NCBI RefSeq assembly: GCF_021261325.1 | Contig: NZ_JAJSBI010000004.1 | Location: 454,435-518,434, forward strand | Reading direction: 5' to 3' | Source: Streptomyces guryensis | Lineage (GTDB): Bacteria > Actinomycetota > Actinomycetes > Streptomycetales > Streptomycetaceae | DNA length: 64,000 nt | Shown: piece by piece, positions 44,693 to 54,804 of the stretch | Layout of the letters: every line of letters begins with the position of its first letter | Numbering within the stretch: position 1 is the stretch's first letter | Notes under the pieces: model-generated | Told to the model about the DNA's origin: nothing | Databases searched by the model: none | What the model saw: only the letters and a program-made list of their open reading frames with translations | Translations under genes and position numbers: made by a program

Positions 44693-46291
44693 ATGGTGGC
44701 GACGTCATACCGGGCGGGCGAGCCCGGCGAGGAACTCCTGGACGAGACCGTCGGATCACTGCTGCGCCGCGCCGCCCGGCTCGCCCCGGATACGGTCGCC
44801 CTGGTCGAGGGCGTGCCGGACCCCGCCGGGCGCCGCCGGTGGACGTACGCCGGACTGCTCGACGAGGCCGAGCGCGCGGCGCGGGCCCTGCTCGGACACT
44901 TCTCGGCGGGCGAGCGCGTGGCGGTGTGGGCGAACAACATCCCGGAGTGGGTGATCCTCGAACTCGCCGCCGCTCTCGCGGACATCACCCTGGTGACCGT
45001 CAACCCGGCCCTGCGCGAGGCGGAGTTGCGGCACGTGCTCGGCCATTCCCGCGCGGCCGGCGTCTTCCTGCGCCGGGAGTACCGCGGCAACCCGATGGCC
45101 CGCACCCTGGCCGGCATCCGCGCCGACCTGCCCGACCTGCGCACGAACGTCCTGTTCGAGGACTGGGCGGAGTTCTGCGCCGAGGGCTCCCCCGACCGCG
45201 CGCTGCCCGAGGTCGACGCCTCGTCACCGGCCCAGATCCAGTACACCTCGGGCACGACCGGCGTCCCGAAGGGCGTGGTCCTGCACCACCGCGGCATCAC
45301 CAACAACGCGCGACTGGCCTACGTCCGCACCTTCGGGCTGCGGCCGGGCGAGGCCGCGCTCAACCCGATGCCGCTGTTCCACACCGCGGGCTGCGTGCTG
45401 GCCACCCTCGCCTCGATCATCAGCCTGGGCACCCATGTCCTGCCCCCGCACTTCGAGCCGGGCCTGATGCTCGAACTCACCGAGTCCGAGAGCTGTGTGG
45501 TGATGGGAGGCGTGCCGACGATGCTCATCGCCATGCTCGAACACCCGGCGCTCCCCCGCACCGACCTCTCGTCCCTTCGGTACATGCTGTCCGGCGGCGC
45601 CTCCGTCCCGCCCGAGCTGGTCCGCCGGATCGAGCAGGCCTTCGGTGTGCCGATGGCCATCATCTACGCCCAGACCGAGGCCTCCCCGGGCATCACCATC
45701 ACCCGCCTCGACGACACCCCGGACGACCGCGCCCACACGGTCGGCAGGCCCCTCCCCCTGACCGAGGTGAAAATCGTGGACGCGGCGGGAACGGTCGTAC
45801 CGCCAGGCGTCACCGGCGAACTCTGCACCCGCGGCTACCACGTCATGACCGGCTACCTCGACGCCCCGGACGCGACGGCCGCCGCCGTCGACGCCGACGG
45901 CTGGCTGCACACCGGCGACCTGGCCTCGATGGACGAGCGCGGCTACTGCCGTATAGACGGCCGGCTGAAGGACATGATCATCCGCGGTGGCGAGAACATC
46001 TACCCGCGCGAGATCGAGCAGGTGCTGGCCGAGCATCCCGCCGTCGGGGAGGCCGCGGTGGTGGGCGTGCCCGATCCGGTCTGGGGCGAACGCGTCGCGG
46101 CCTTCATCCGCCTCAACTCGGATCACACGGTGGGCGAGAAGGAGCTCTTCGACCACGTCCGCGCCCATCTGGCCCCGCACAAGACGCCCCGCACCTGGGT
46201 CTTCGTCGACGGCTTCCCACTGACCGGTTCCGGCAAGATCCGCAAGAACGCGCTCCGGGAGGACTACGTCGCGGGGCGACTGCCTGGCTGA
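44693..46291 (+). CDS. Acyl-CoA synthetase (AMP-forming)
   Basis: 532-aa adenylate-forming enzyme that activates a carboxylic acid to its CoA thioester. The P-loop motif YTSGTTGVPKGV is at residues about 184-195, the A5 motif YAQTEASP near 325, the hinge DGRLKDMIIRGGENIYP near 422-438, and the catalytic Lys in GSGKIRKNALR near 515. The substrate pocket cannot be read with certainty; medium- or long-chain fatty acids are most likely. ATG 44693. No fatty-acid genes are adjacent. Confidence 0.92.
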   Translation: MVATSYRAGEPGEELLDETVGSLLRRAARLAPDTVALVEGVPDPAGRRRWTYAGLLDEAERAARALLGHFSAGERVAVWANNIPEWVILELAAALADITLVTVNPALREAELRHVLGHSRAAGVFLRREYRGNPMARTLAGIRADLPDLRTNVLFEDWAEFCAEGSPDRALPEVDASSPAQIQYTSGTTGVPKGVVLHHRGITNNARLAYVRTFGLRPGEAALNPMPLFHTAGCVLATLASIISLGTHVLPPHFEPGLMLELTESESCVVMGGVPTMLIAMLEHPALPRTDLSSLRYMLSGGASVPPELVRRIEQAFGVPMAIIYAQTEASPGITITRLDDTPDDRAHTVGRPLPLTEVKIVDAAGTVVPPGVTGELCTRGYHVMTGYLDAPDATAAAVDADGWLHTGDLASMDERGYCRIDGRLKDMIIRGGENIYPREIEQVLAEHPAVGEAAVVGVPDPVWGERVAAFIRLNSDHTVGEKELFDHVRAHLAPHKTPRTWVFVDGFPLTGSGKIRKNALREDYVAGRLPG

Positions 46292-46319
46292 CGTTCCGGG
46301 CCGCTAGGGCGAGCCTGCG

Positions 46320-46460
46320 GTGGGTGCGGAGTCCTCCCGGAGCTGCACAGCAGCACGTGCTCGCCATCCACGACGATCGACGCCCAGGCATCCAGCCCGC
46401 CCGCGCTCACCTCCATGAGCACCTCGCCGTCCTCGCGAGCGGCAACCGGGAAGGCGTCGG
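46320..46460 (-). pseudogene. Possible short coding fragment on the minus strand
   Basis: The minus strand reads an uninterrupted stretch including VAAREDGEVLMEVSAGGLDA and WASIVVDGEHVLLCSSG with coding-like codon use, but with no start or stop of its own. It is probably a remnant of a lost gene. The assignment is weak. Confidence 0.25.
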
Positions 46461-46469
46461 CCCTTAGAG

Positions 46470-46790
46470 CACCGCCTGCGCGCCCTGTTCCGGCGGGTCA
46501 CCGGGCCGGGTACGGCCGACCCCCTCGAACTCTCACTCCTGGCCAGCACCGACCACCCCAGGTCGCGGCCGCGCTGCGCCAGGTCACCGAGCGCCGGATC
46601 ACCTATCTGACCGGCCTCTTCACCGACTTGGGCTTGGCGGAGGACGAGGCGGGTGAGCCGGGCCTGATGGCGTACGGCTTCTGTCCGGGGCACAGCCGGC
46701 TGGGGCATGCGGTGCCCGTCCGTGCTGCCGTCGGCGGAGGGGTTTGCGGGGTATCTGGAGGCGGCGGTGGGGCCGCCGCTGCGGCGGGAC
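46470..46790 (+). pseudogene. Remnant of a TetR family regulator (C-terminal part)
   Basis: Three pieces in different frames resemble the C-terminal ligand domain of TetR_C proteins: PLELSLLASTDHP (about 46520-46560), then after a one-base change QVTERRITYLTGLFTDLGL (about 46580-46640), and after another shift LPSAEGFAGYLEAAVGPPL (about 46727-46785). The N-terminal HTH is absent. It lies between the acyl-CoA synthetase gene and the araBAD operon and is surely non-functional. Confidence 0.6.
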
Positions 46791-46798
46791 CGGGCCGG

Positions 46799-46825
46799 TC
46801 GGGCTGTACGCGCAGTACAGCCCGA
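46799..46825. terminator. Hairpin terminator after araD
   Basis: Perfect 11-bp stem TCGGGCTGTAC / GTACAGCCCGA with a 5-nt loop, 26 nt beyond the araD stop. It can serve convergent transcripts from both sides. Confidence 0.8.
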
Positions 46826-46850
46826 CCGCGCCGACGGTGAAGTACGCCGG

Positions 46851-47579
46851 TCAGCTGGAGGTCGGCGTCATGTCCGGGTTGCCGTAGTAGGCGTCGGGGC
46901 CGTGTTTGCGGGTGTAGTGGCGGTTCAGGAGGTGGGGTGGGGGCGGGCCGGACGGGTTGAGGGAGAGGGTGTGCAGGGCGATGTCGGCGACGGCCTCGCA
47001 GATGATCGCGTGTTCCAGGGACTTGCGGGCGGTGGCGCCCCAGGTGAAGGGGCCGTGGCCTGCGACGAGGGCGGCGGGGACCTCGACGGCCCGCTGGTCG
47101 TCGCCGTCGAGCAGGTCCACGATGACGCGGCCGGTGTTGTACTCGTAGTCCCTCAGGCACTCCTCCTCGGTGAGGTTGCGGGTGACGGACACCGGCCCGT
47201 TGAAGGTGTCGGCGTGGGTGGTGCCCAGGACCGGGATGTCGCGTCCGGCCTGGGCGAAGGCCACGGCGTGGGTGGAGTGGGTGTGGGTGATGCCGCCGAT
47301 GGAGGGGAAGGCGAGGTAGAGGCAGCGGTGGGTCTCGGTGTCGGTGGAGGGGCGCAGGTCGCCGTCGACGACGGCGCCGTCGGACAGGCGTACCGTCACC
47401 AGGTGGTCGGCGGTCAGGTCCTCGTAGCGGACTCCGGAGGGCTTGATGACGAACACCCCCGCCTCACGGTCGACTCCGCTGACGTTTCCCCAGGTCAGCG
47501 TGGCCAGGCCGACCTGGGGGATGGCGAGGTTCGCCTCCAGTACCTCCTGGCGCAGGCTCTCTTGGACGGCTGTGGGCAT
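46851..47579 (-). CDS. araD: L-ribulose-5-phosphate 4-epimerase
   Basis: 242-aa zinc enzyme, last step of arabinose breakdown (L-ribulose-5-P to D-xylulose-5-P). LTWGNVSGVDRE and KPSGVRYEDL are the substrate loop, THTHSTHAVAFAQAG holds zinc-binding His residues, and GHGPFTWG the third. The class II aldolase/epimerase fold is complete. ATG 47579 follows GGAAGGG; GTG 47597 would add 6 residues. Third gene of araB-araA-araD, 31 bp after araA. Confidence 0.95.
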   Translation of the reverse strand: MPTAVQESLRQEVLEANLAIPQVGLATLTWGNVSGVDREAGVFVIKPSGVRYEDLTADHLVTVRLSDGAVVDGDLRPSTDTETHRCLYLAFPSIGGITHTHSTHAVAFAQAGRDIPVLGTTHADTFNGPVSVTRNLTEEECLRDYEYNTGRVIVDLLDGDDQRAVEVPAALVAGHGPFTWGATARKSLEHAIICEAVADIALHTLSLNPSGPPPPHLLNRHYTRKHGPDAYYGNPDMTPTSS

Positions 47580-47610
47580 GATCCCTTCCCTGTTCACGGG
47601 GCCTGCCTGT

Positions 47611-49128
47611 TCACAGGGCCTGGGCGAGGCGGTGGTAGGCGGCGTTCCAGCGGATTTCCTTGGCGAGCTGGTCCGAGGTGGTGTCCTGGTCGATGGTGAG
47701 CAGTTCGACGTCGGCCATGGCGGCGTAGTCGCTGAGGGTCTCGAGGTCGACGGCCGAGCTGAGGACGGTGTGGTGGGGTGCGCCTGCCAGCAGCCAGCTC
47801 TCGGCGGATTCGGCGAGCGAGGGGCGTGGCTGCCACACGGCCCGGGCGACCGGGAGCTGGGGCAGTGGCTGGCTGGGGGCGACGACGTCGACGGCGTTGG
47901 CGGTCAGCCGGAAGCGGTCGCCGAGGTCGCACAGGCCGACGACGACGGCGGGGCCCTCGGCGGCGTCGAAGACCAGACGGACGGGGTCCTCGCGGTTGCC
48001 GATGGACAGGGCGTGGATCTCGCAGCGGGGGCGCTCGGCGGCCACCGAGGGGCAGACCTCCAGCATGTGGGCGCCCAGGATCCGGGGGGTGCCGGGGCCG
48101 AGGTGGTAGGTGTAGTCCTCCATGAAGGTGGTGCCGCCGGGCAGGCCGGTGCCCATGACCTTCATGGTGCGCAGCAGGGCGGAGGTCTTCCAGTCGCCCT
48201 CGCCGCCGAAGCCGTAGCCGTCGGCCATCAGCCGCTGCACGGCCAGACCGGGCAGTTGGCGCAGGCCGCCGAGGTCCTCGAAGTTGGTGGTGAAGGCGGT
48301 GAAGCCGCCCTCGGTGAGGAAGGTGCGCAGGCCGAGTTCCTGGCGGGCGGCGTAGAGCAGGGAGTCGTGGCGCACGCCGCCGGGGCGCAGGGCCGGGACG
48401 ACGTCGTACGACTCGACGTATTCGGCGGCGAGTTGGGCGGCTGCCTTGTCCTCGACCTGGTCGACGACGGCGACCAGGTCGTTGACACCGTAGGTGTTGA
48501 CCGAGAAGCCGAACCGCAGTTGTGCCTCGACCTTGTCGCCCTCGGTGACGGCGACCTCGCGCATGTTGTCGCCGAAGCGGGCCAGGCGCAGGGTGCGGGC
48601 GGCCTGCCGGCCGGCCGCGGCCCGGGCCCAGGCGGCGATGCGGCCCACGACCCGGGCGTCGGTGGCGTGCCCGGCGACGATCTTGCGGTTGACGCCGAGA
48701 CGGGCCTCGATGTGGGCGAACTCGCGGTCGCCGTGGGCGGCCTGGTTGAGGTTCATGAAGTGCATGTCGATGCTGGACCAGGGCAGTGACAGGTTGTACT
48801 GGGTGTGCAGGTGCAGCACGGGCCGGTCCAGGGCGCTCAGGCCGGCGATCCACATCTTGGCCGGGGAGAAGGTGTGCATCCACACGATCACGCCCACGCA
48901 GTGGTCGGCGGCGTTGGCCTCCAGGCACAGTCTGCGGATCGAGTCGGCGTCGGTGAGGACCGGCTTCCACACGATCCGCAGCGGTATCCTGCTCGACCCG
49001 TCGAGGCGTTCGGCGATCTGCTGGGACTGGTGGGCGACCTGAGCCAGGGTCTCCTCGCCGTACAGGCCCTGACTGCCCGTCAGGAACCAGACCTCGTGGC
49101 TGTCGTACGGCTGGGCTGTGCTCGTCAT
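47611..49128 (-). CDS. araA: L-arabinose isomerase
   Basis: 505-aa enzyme converting L-arabinose to L-ribulose. Opening [16 protein letters not shown], metal ligands in [17 protein letters not shown] and [11 protein letters not shown], plus [13 protein letters not shown]. The length fits the family (about 500). Start ATG 49128 with RBS AAAGGAAC. Cytosolic, manganese dependent. Middle gene of araBAD. Confidence 0.97.
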   Translation of the reverse strand: MTSTAQPYDSHEVWFLTGSQGLYGEETLAQVAHQSQQIAERLDGSSRIPLRIVWKPVLTDADSIRRLCLEANAADHCVGVIVWMHTFSPAKMWIAGLSALDRPVLHLHTQYNLSLPWSSIDMHFMNLNQAAHGDREFAHIEARLGVNRKIVAGHATDARVVGRIAAWARAAAGRQAARTLRLARFGDNMREVAVTEGDKVEAQLRFGFSVNTYGVNDLVAVVDQVEDKAAAQLAAEYVESYDVVPALRPGGVRHDSLLYAARQELGLRTFLTEGGFTAFTTNFEDLGGLRQLPGLAVQRLMADGYGFGGEGDWKTSALLRTMKVMGTGLPGGTTFMEDYTYHLGPGTPRILGAHMLEVCPSVAAERPRCEIHALSIGNREDPVRLVFDAAEGPAVVVGLCDLGDRFRLTANAVDVVAPSQPLPQLPVARAVWQPRPSLAESAESWLLAGAPHHTVLSSAVDLETLSDYAAMADVELLTIDQDTTSDQLAKEIRWNAAYHRLAQAL

Positions 49129-49154
49129 GGAAGTTCCTTTCACATCGGGTCTGG

Positions 49155-50837
49155 TCACGCGGACGCTTCGGCGCGGATACGGCGCAGGCGGTGCATGACG
49201 TCGTTGACGCCCCGGCCGAAGTAGTCGTGCAGCAGCCGGTACTCCGCGTAGAGCGAGTCGTAAGCCGCGGCGCGTTCCGGGTCGGGCTGGTACACGCCCC
49301 GGTCGGCCTTGCCCATGCACCGCGCGGCGGCCTGGATGTCGGGGTACGCCCCGGCCGCCACCGCCGCGTGCATCGCCGCGCCGAGAGCAGGCCCCTGCGT
49401 CGAGCCGATGACGCCGAGGGGACGGCGGGTGACATCCGCGTAGATCTGCATGAGCAGCGCGTTCTTCGTCAGACCGCCCGCGATGATCAGCTCGTCGACC
49501 GGCACCCCGGACGTCTCGAAGGCCTCGATGATGGTGCGGGTGCCGAAGGCGGTGGCCTCCAGCAGCGCCCGGTAGACGTCCTCCGGCCGGGTGGACAGGG
49601 TCAGTCCCACGACCACACCGCTCAGCTCGTGGTCGACGAGCACGGAGCGGTTGCCGCTGTGCCAGTCCAGTGCGACCAGACCGTGCTCGCCCACCTTCTG
49701 CCCGGCCGCGAGCGCGGTCAGGTGCTCGTGCGCGTCGCGGCCGAGGGCGGCGGCCTGTTCGGCGTACTCGGCGGGGAAGCCGGTGCGCACGAACCAGGCG
49801 AAGATGTCGCCGACGCCGCTCTGCCCCGCCTCATAGCCCCACAGCCCCGGCAGGATGCCGCCGTCGACCACGCCGCACATGCCCGGCACCGTCTCGTTGC
49901 GGTCGGAGCTCATCACATGGCAGGTCGAGGTGCCCATGATGGCCACCATCTGCCCCGGCTCCACCGCTCCGGCCGCGGGTGCGGTCACATGGGCGTCGAC
50001 GTTGCCCACGCACACGGCGATGCCCTCGGGCAGACCCGTCCACGCCGCCGCCTCGGCCGTCAACCGTCCGGCCTCCGCGCCCAACTGGCCGATCTCCTGC
50101 TCCAGTTTCTCCGTCACGAAGTCGGCGAACCCGGGGTTGAGCGCTTCCAGGTAGGCGCGGGAGGGGTAGGCGCCGTCCTGGAGCTGGCCCTTGTAACCGG
50201 CGGTGCAGGCGTTGCGCAGATACCTGCCGCACAGCCGCCACACGATCCAGTCCGCCGCCTCCACCCACCGCTCCGTACGGTGGTAGATCTCGGGGTCCTC
50301 CTCCAGCATCTGGAGCGCCTTGGCGAACTCCCACTCCGAGGAGATCTTCCCGCCGTACCGCCCCAGCCACGACTCCTTGCGTTCGGCGGCCAGCGCGTTG
50401 ATCCGGTCGGCCTGGCCCTGGGCGGCGTGGTGGCGCCACAGCTTGACGTAGGCGTGCGGACGGGCCGTGTACTCGGGCAGTTCGCACAGCGGGGTACCGT
50501 CCGCGAGCGTCGGCAGGACCGTACAGGCGGTGAAGTCCGTGCCGATGCCGACCACCTGCTCCGGCCGCACACCGGCGGCCTCGAGCGCCGCCGGTACGGC
50601 GTGGCGCAACACGTCGACGTAGTCCGACGGCACCTGAAGGGCCCAGTCCGGGGGCAGCCGGGTACCGTCCGGAAGCTCCCGGTCGAGGACCGCATGCCGG
50701 TAGGCGTGCTCGGCCGTCCCCAACTCCGCTCCGTCGCGCATCCGGACCACCACGGCCCGCCCGGACAGCGTCCCGAAGTCGACGCCCACGACGCAGGGTT
50801 CCGCGTTCCCGACCGTCTCGTCTCCGACGTTCACCAT
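49155..50837 (-). CDS. araB: L-ribulokinase
   Basis: 560-aa FGGY-family sugar kinase, L-ribulose to L-ribulose-5-phosphate. Start motif [16 protein letters not shown] (phosphate 1), then [13 protein letters not shown], and the ATP-site [11 protein letters not shown] and [18 protein letters not shown]. The [20 protein letters not shown] segment is typical of AraB rather than xylulokinase. ATG 50837 with a strong RBS TGGAGGAGG. First gene of the araBAD operon; promoter region 50838-51047 contains a repeat and a 17-bp inverted motif. Confidence 0.96.
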   Translation of the reverse strand: MVNVGDETVGNAEPCVVGVDFGTLSGRAVVVRMRDGAELGTAEHAYRHAVLDRELPDGTRLPPDWALQVPSDYVDVLRHAVPAALEAAGVRPEQVVGIGTDFTACTVLPTLADGTPLCELPEYTARPHAYVKLWRHHAAQGQADRINALAAERKESWLGRYGGKISSEWEFAKALQMLEEDPEIYHRTERWVEAADWIVWRLCGRYLRNACTAGYKGQLQDGAYPSRAYLEALNPGFADFVTEKLEQEIGQLGAEAGRLTAEAAAWTGLPEGIAVCVGNVDAHVTAPAAGAVEPGQMVAIMGTSTCHVMSSDRNETVPGMCGVVDGGILPGLWGYEAGQSGVGDIFAWFVRTGFPAEYAEQAAALGRDAHEHLTALAAGQKVGEHGLVALDWHSGNRSVLVDHELSGVVVGLTLSTRPEDVYRALLEATAFGTRTIIEAFETSGVPVDELIIAGGLTKNALLMQIYADVTRRPLGVIGSTQGPALGAAMHAAVAAGAYPDIQAAARCMGKADRGVYQPDPERAAAYDSLYAEYRLLHDYFGRGVNDVMHRLRRIRAEASA

Positions 50838-50853
50838 CAGCCTCCTCCACATA

Positions 50854-50870
50854 GAGATTTTCGATATCTC
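50854..50870. promoter_or_regulatory. Candidate operator before araB
   Basis: GAGATTTTCGATATCTC: six of eight base pairs are symmetric, with 5-bp perfect outer arms (GAGAT/ATCTC). It lies 17 bp upstream of the araB start codon. It does not resemble the TTGTTAGCGC operators at 56301 and 56726, so another regulator may act here. Confidence 0.35.
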
Positions 50871-50910
50871 GACCACTGTTCGATCTTCCGAAGACAACGG
50901 ATCGGCAGCC

Positions 50911-51006
50911 GCGCCCTGACGGGGCGCGGGACTGCACCGATTCGCGACTCCGTCGCGTGGGCGCGACCAGCCACGACGGCGCCGCAGAAGGACCACGGCA
51001 TCGCGG
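50911..51006. repeat. Dispersed intergenic repeat, family 2, copy 2
   Basis: Hairpin GCGCCC-tgac-GGGCGC, then the block GTCGCGTGGGCGCGACC and ACGGCGCCGCAG, matching the copy at 34917. It follows the ABC permease stop (minus strand) and precedes the araB promoter. Confidence 0.8.
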
Positions 51007-51047
51007 CCCGCGGCGGTCACCGCACTTCGGCGCGACCAGCGGAGCGC

Positions 51048-52067
51048 CTAGCCCCGGCTCCTGCCGAAGTACCGCGCCCGCGCCCGGTCGAGCAGAATGG
51101 CGATGCCGAGCACCGCTCCCTGCACCACCTGCTGATCGTACGGACTGACCTTCAGCGCGAGCAGACCATTGGTGATGAACTCCAGAAGGATCGCACCGGC
51201 CGCGATGCCGGCGATGCGGCCCTCGCCGCCGGAGAGCGACATCCCGCCGACCACCGCGGCGGCGATCGCGGTCAGTTCCCAGCCCGCGCCGACCGAGGGG
51301 TCGGCCACGTTCATACGGCCGATCACCATGATGCCGACCACACCGGCCAGCGCGGCGCTGGCGACGTAGGTGGAGGTGATCCGGCGGGCGGTCGGGATCC
51401 CGGCGAGCCGGGCGGCTTCCTTGTTGCCGCCGACGGCGTAGATCTGCCGGCCCACGTAGGTGCGCTCCAGCACGAACCAGGCGATGGCGGCCGCGCCGAC
51501 GAAGAACAGTGCGGGGACCGGCACTTGACCGATGTAGTACTGGCTCAGGTTGCTGAACATGGGGTCGAGGTTGTTGATGGGCGAGCCGCTGGTGATCGCG
51601 AGCGCCGTGCCCTGCGCGACGGTGTAGGTGACCAGGGTGATCACGAAGGGCGGCACGTTCAGGCGGGTGACCATGATGCCGTGCCAGAGGCCGACCCCGG
51701 CGCAGATGACCAGCGTGAGCAGGATCGCGAGGGGCGCGGGCAGGCCCTCGTTGACGTTCATCCAGCCGGCCAGGATGCCCGCCAGGCCGGCCAGCGCGCC
51801 CACCGAGAGGTCGATGCCACCGGTCAGGATGACCAGCGACTCGCCGATCGCCAGGATGCCGACCTGTGACAGGTCGCGGCCCATCACCTGGAGGTTGCCC
51901 ACCGCGGTGTACGTCTCCGCGTTGGCGGCGATCCCGGCGAACACCAGCACGCAGGCGATGATGACGCCGGCCTCCGGCGAGGCGGCGAGCTTACGGGCGA
52001 GGCTCGACACGGCCGGACGGGAACGCGGCGCGACCTCGTCGGGGGCGAGCGTGCTCTGCGCGCTCAT
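51048..52067 (-). CDS. Sugar ABC transporter permease (RbsC/AraH type)
   Basis: 339-aa membrane permease of the BPD_transp_2 class with about nine helices. Family marks GESLVILTGGIDLSVGALAGLAG and GRQIYAVGGNKEAARLAGI. Location beside araBAD, ATPase and binding protein indicates L-arabinose import. ATG 52067 overlaps the ATPase stop (ATGA). Possible symbol araH, but the substrate has not been shown. Confidence 0.92.
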   Translation of the reverse strand: MSAQSTLAPDEVAPRSRPAVSSLARKLAASPEAGVIIACVLVFAGIAANAETYTAVGNLQVMGRDLSQVGILAIGESLVILTGGIDLSVGALAGLAGILAGWMNVNEGLPAPLAILLTLVICAGVGLWHGIMVTRLNVPPFVITLVTYTVAQGTALAITSGSPINNLDPMFSNLSQYYIGQVPVPALFFVGAAAIAWFVLERTYVGRQIYAVGGNKEAARLAGIPTARRITSTYVASAALAGVVGIMVIGRMNVADPSVGAGWELTAIAAAVVGGMSLSGGEGRIAGIAAGAILLEFITNGLLALKVSPYDQQVVQGAVLGIAILLDRARARYFGRSRG

Positions 52068-53659
52068 GCTGTGGCTCCGTTCGTCAGTTGTTCCTGGTCG
52101 GGCTCGGTCTGTTCGGGCCCCGCCCGGTCGAGGGGGGAGGTGCCTGCCGCAGCCGTCATGATCCGTTCCTTCGTGGCGTCCGCCCGGTCGATGACCGTGG
52201 CGACCCGCCCGTGGTTCATCACCGCGATGCGGTGACAGATCCACAGCAGTTCCTCCAGCTCGGAGGAGGCGACCACCACCGCCATGCCCTGGTCCGCCGC
52301 GCGGTCGATCAGCTTGTAGATCTCCGCCTTGGCGCCGACGTCGACGCCACGGGTCGGCTCGTCGAGCAGCAGCAGACGCGGCTCGGCGGCGAACGCCCGG
52401 CCGAAGATGGCGCGTTGCTGGTTGCCGCCGGACAGCGAGCCGATCGGCTGCTCCACCGACTGCATCCGCACGTTGACGTTCTCGGTGATCTTCCGCGCCT
52501 CGGCGCGCTCCCGGCCCGGCCCGAGCAGGCCGCGGGTGCTGATCCGCTTGAGCACCGAGACGACGACGTTGGACCGGATCGACGCGAAAAGGACCAGTGA
52601 CTGTTCTTTACGGTCCTCGGGGATCAGCGCGATCCCGGCGGCCACGCCGTCGCCCGCGCCCTTGGGGTGGTATGCCTCGCCGCCCAGCCGCATCCGGCCA
52701 CCCGTCGAGGGCTGCGCGCCGGCGATCGTGTGGACCAGGCGGCTGCGGCCCGAGCCCATCAGCCCTGCCACGCCCAGGATCTCGCCCTCGCGCACCTCCA
52801 GGTCGACCGGTCCGAGACCGTCCGCGGTCAGGCCCTCGACCTGCAGCAGGACCGGGCTCGTGGCCGGCGGTGCCTTCGGCTCACCCTGGGCGACCTCACC
52901 ACCGACCATCTCCTGGATCAGCCGTTCCTCGGTGGCCTCGGCCGGTTCGAGGTCGGCCACCAGCCTGCCGTTGCGCAGCACCAGGACGCGGTCGCTGATG
53001 TCCCGCACCTCGTCGAGACGGTGCCCGATGAACAGCACCGTGCCGCCGCGTTCGGCCAGTTGCCGGGCCAGGCCCAGCACCATCTCGGCCTCGACCGGCC
53101 CCAGGGAGGAGGTCGGCTCGTCCAGGATCAGCAGCTTGGGCTCGCGGCCCCAGGCCTTGGCGATCTCGATCATCTGGCGGGTCGGCACCGGAAGGGTGCG
53201 TACCTCCCGGCCCACCGGGATCGTCTCCGCCGACAGGCCGATCTCCGCCAGCATCGCCTTCGCCTCGGCCCGTTGCGCGGCACCGTCCACCAGGAACCGC
53301 CGCCGGGACTGGCGCGGGCGGCGGCCCAGCAGCAGGTTCTCCGCCACCGAGAGCTGCCCGACCAGCGGGAACTCCTGGGAGACCATGGCGATGCCGAGCT
53401 GCCCGGCCGCCTCCGTGGACCCCGCGACGAGGGGCTCGCCGTCGACCAGGATCTCGCCGCCGTCCCGGTGGACCGAGCCGGCCAACGTGCCCATCAGTGT
53501 GGATTTTCCGGCACCGTTCTCGCCGACCACACCGATCACCTGCCCGGCGTACAGGTCCAGCTCCGGAAGGTCCAGGACGCGTACCGGCCCGTACGACTTG
53601 TGCACTCCCCGCAGCCGCGCGGTGACCGCGCGGTCCGGGGCGTTCTTCGTGGCCGTCAT
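52064..53659 (-). CDS. Sugar ABC transporter ATP-binding protein (two nucleotide domains)
   Basis: 531-aa AraG/RbsA-type ATPase with two ABC domains. First Walker A GENGAGKSTLMG at about residue 39; first Walker B LLILDEPTSSLG. The second domain has MGSGRSRLVHTIAG in place of a standard Walker A, which is normal for this family, and the signature LSGGNQQRAIFGRAF with Walker B LLLLDEPTRGVDVG. Energises the importer with the permease at 51048 and binding protein at 53662, gaps -4 and +2 bp. Probably araG in function. Confidence 0.93.
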   Translation of the reverse strand: MTATKNAPDRAVTARLRGVHKSYGPVRVLDLPELDLYAGQVIGVVGENGAGKSTLMGTLAGSVHRDGGEILVDGEPLVAGSTEAAGQLGIAMVSQEFPLVGQLSVAENLLLGRRPRQSRRRFLVDGAAQRAEAKAMLAEIGLSAETIPVGREVRTLPVPTRQMIEIAKAWGREPKLLILDEPTSSLGPVEAEMVLGLARQLAERGGTVLFIGHRLDEVRDISDRVLVLRNGRLVADLEPAEATEERLIQEMVGGEVAQGEPKAPPATSPVLLQVEGLTADGLGPVDLEVREGEILGVAGLMGSGRSRLVHTIAGAQPSTGGRMRLGGEAYHPKGAGDGVAAGIALIPEDRKEQSLVLFASIRSNVVVSVLKRISTRGLLGPGRERAEARKITENVNVRMQSVEQPIGSLSGGNQQRAIFGRAFAAEPRLLLLDEPTRGVDVGAKAEIYKLIDRAADQGMAVVVASSELEELLWICHRIAVMNHGRVATVIDRADATKERIMTAAAGTSPLDRAGPEQTEPDQEQLTNGATA

Positions 53660-53661
53660 GC

Positions 53662-54804
53662 TCAGCCGATCCCGAGCTGCGACTCGAGGGACTGGTACGC
53701 GCTCAGGTCGGACTGGGTGACCAGGCCCACGCCGGAGCTCAGGGTCGAACCGTCCTTCTCCAGGTAGGGCTTGACGATCTCCATCGTCTTGGCCTTGCCC
53801 AGCACCTTCTCCGCGGCCAGGAGGTACGCCCCGGTGTAGCCCTGCTGGTACGGCATCTGCACGACGGTGCCGGAGATCACGCCGGACTTGATGAACTTCA
53901 GCGTCTGGGCGTCGGAGTCGTCGGAGACGATGTGCACCGAGCCCGTCTTGCCCGCCGAGGTCACCGCCTGCGCCAGCGCGGGGCCGTCGTAGGAGTAGAC
54001 GCCGTACAGGCCGTTGACGTCGGGGTTGTTGGCGAGGATGGTCTCGGCGTCCGAGGTCGCGGTGCTGGCCTGGAGGTTGTCGTTGACCTTCTGGGCGACA
54101 GTGATCTTGGTGCCCTTGAGCGCGGCCTCGAAGCCCGCGATGCGCTGGGTGGCGTTCGACGCGGTGAGCGAGCCGACCAGGATGGCCACCTTGCCCTTGC
54201 CGCCCAGCACCTGCTTCATCGCGGTGCCCGCCTGGAAGCCCGCGGTGTAGTTCGGGGTGCCCAGGTACAGCGAGGCGGCGTCGGTGCCCGGCAGCGGCGA
54301 GTCGATCGCCAGGACGCCGATGCCCTTCTGGACGTCGGTGTGGATGGTGCCGGCGGCCGAGGTCGGGTCGATGGCCGAGATCGAGTACCCGGTGACGCCC
54401 TGCGAGCGCAGGGTCTCCAGCTCCGAGTTCTGCTCGGTCAACTTGCCGTTGGGCGGGGCGAAGTAGGTGCACTTGCTCTTCGCTATGCCGAGGTCGGAAC
54501 AGCCCTTGAGGAAGCCGACCTGACCGGCCTTCCAGTAGTCGGCGGCCACGTTCACGACCATCGCGATGTCGACCTTGGACAGGTCCTTGCCGGCCAGATC
54601 GGCCTTCAGCGCCGCGTCGAGCTTGGCGAGGCTCGTCTGGTTGAAGGTGACCGAACCGGCCAGCGTGACCGGGGCGGCGGCCTTGCCGGCGGCCGGGCTG
54701 GAGGCGTCGGAGCCGCTGGCGTTCTTCGAGCAGCCCGCCGCGGCGAGCGAGATGAGGACCGCGGTCGCGGCGGCCACGGTGCGGGACCTTCTGGTACGGA
54801 GCAT
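53662..54804 (-). CDS. Sugar-binding lipoprotein of the ABC importer
   Basis: 380-aa periplasmic-binding-protein-like lipoprotein (Peripla_BP_4). Lipobox LAAAGC (Cys25) after a short signal peptide. Core motifs IAMVVNVAADYWKAGQVGFL and VAILVGSLTASNATQRIAGF are family typical. It captures a pentose (probably L-arabinose) outside the membrane for the ABC permease. First gene of this three-gene operon; the 373-bp upstream gap (54805-55177) separates it from the LacI regulator. Confidence 0.93.
   Translation of the reverse strand: MLRTRRSRTVAAATAVLISLAAAGCSKNASGSDASSPAAGKAAAPVTLAGSVTFNQTSLAKLDAALKADLAGKDLSKVDIAMVVNVAADYWKAGQVGFLKGCSDLGIAKSKCTYFAPPNGKLTEQNSELETLRSQGVTGYSISAIDPTSAAGTIHTDVQKGIGVLAIDSPLPGTDAASLYLGTPNYTAGFQAGTAMKQVLGGKGKVAILVGSLTASNATQRIAGFEAALKGTKITVAQKVNDNLQASTATSDAETILANNPDVNGLYGVYSYDGPALAQAVTSAGKTGSVHIVSDDSDAQTLKFIKSGVISGTVVQMPYQQGYTGAYLLAAEKVLGKAKTMEIVKPYLEKDGSTLSSGVGLVTQSDLSAYQSLESQLGIG

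Noticed and set aside
49155..50837. Xylulokinase instead of ribulokinase
   Set aside because: Length 560 aa, AraB-specific C-terminal segment and position directly before araA and araD favour L-ribulokinase.
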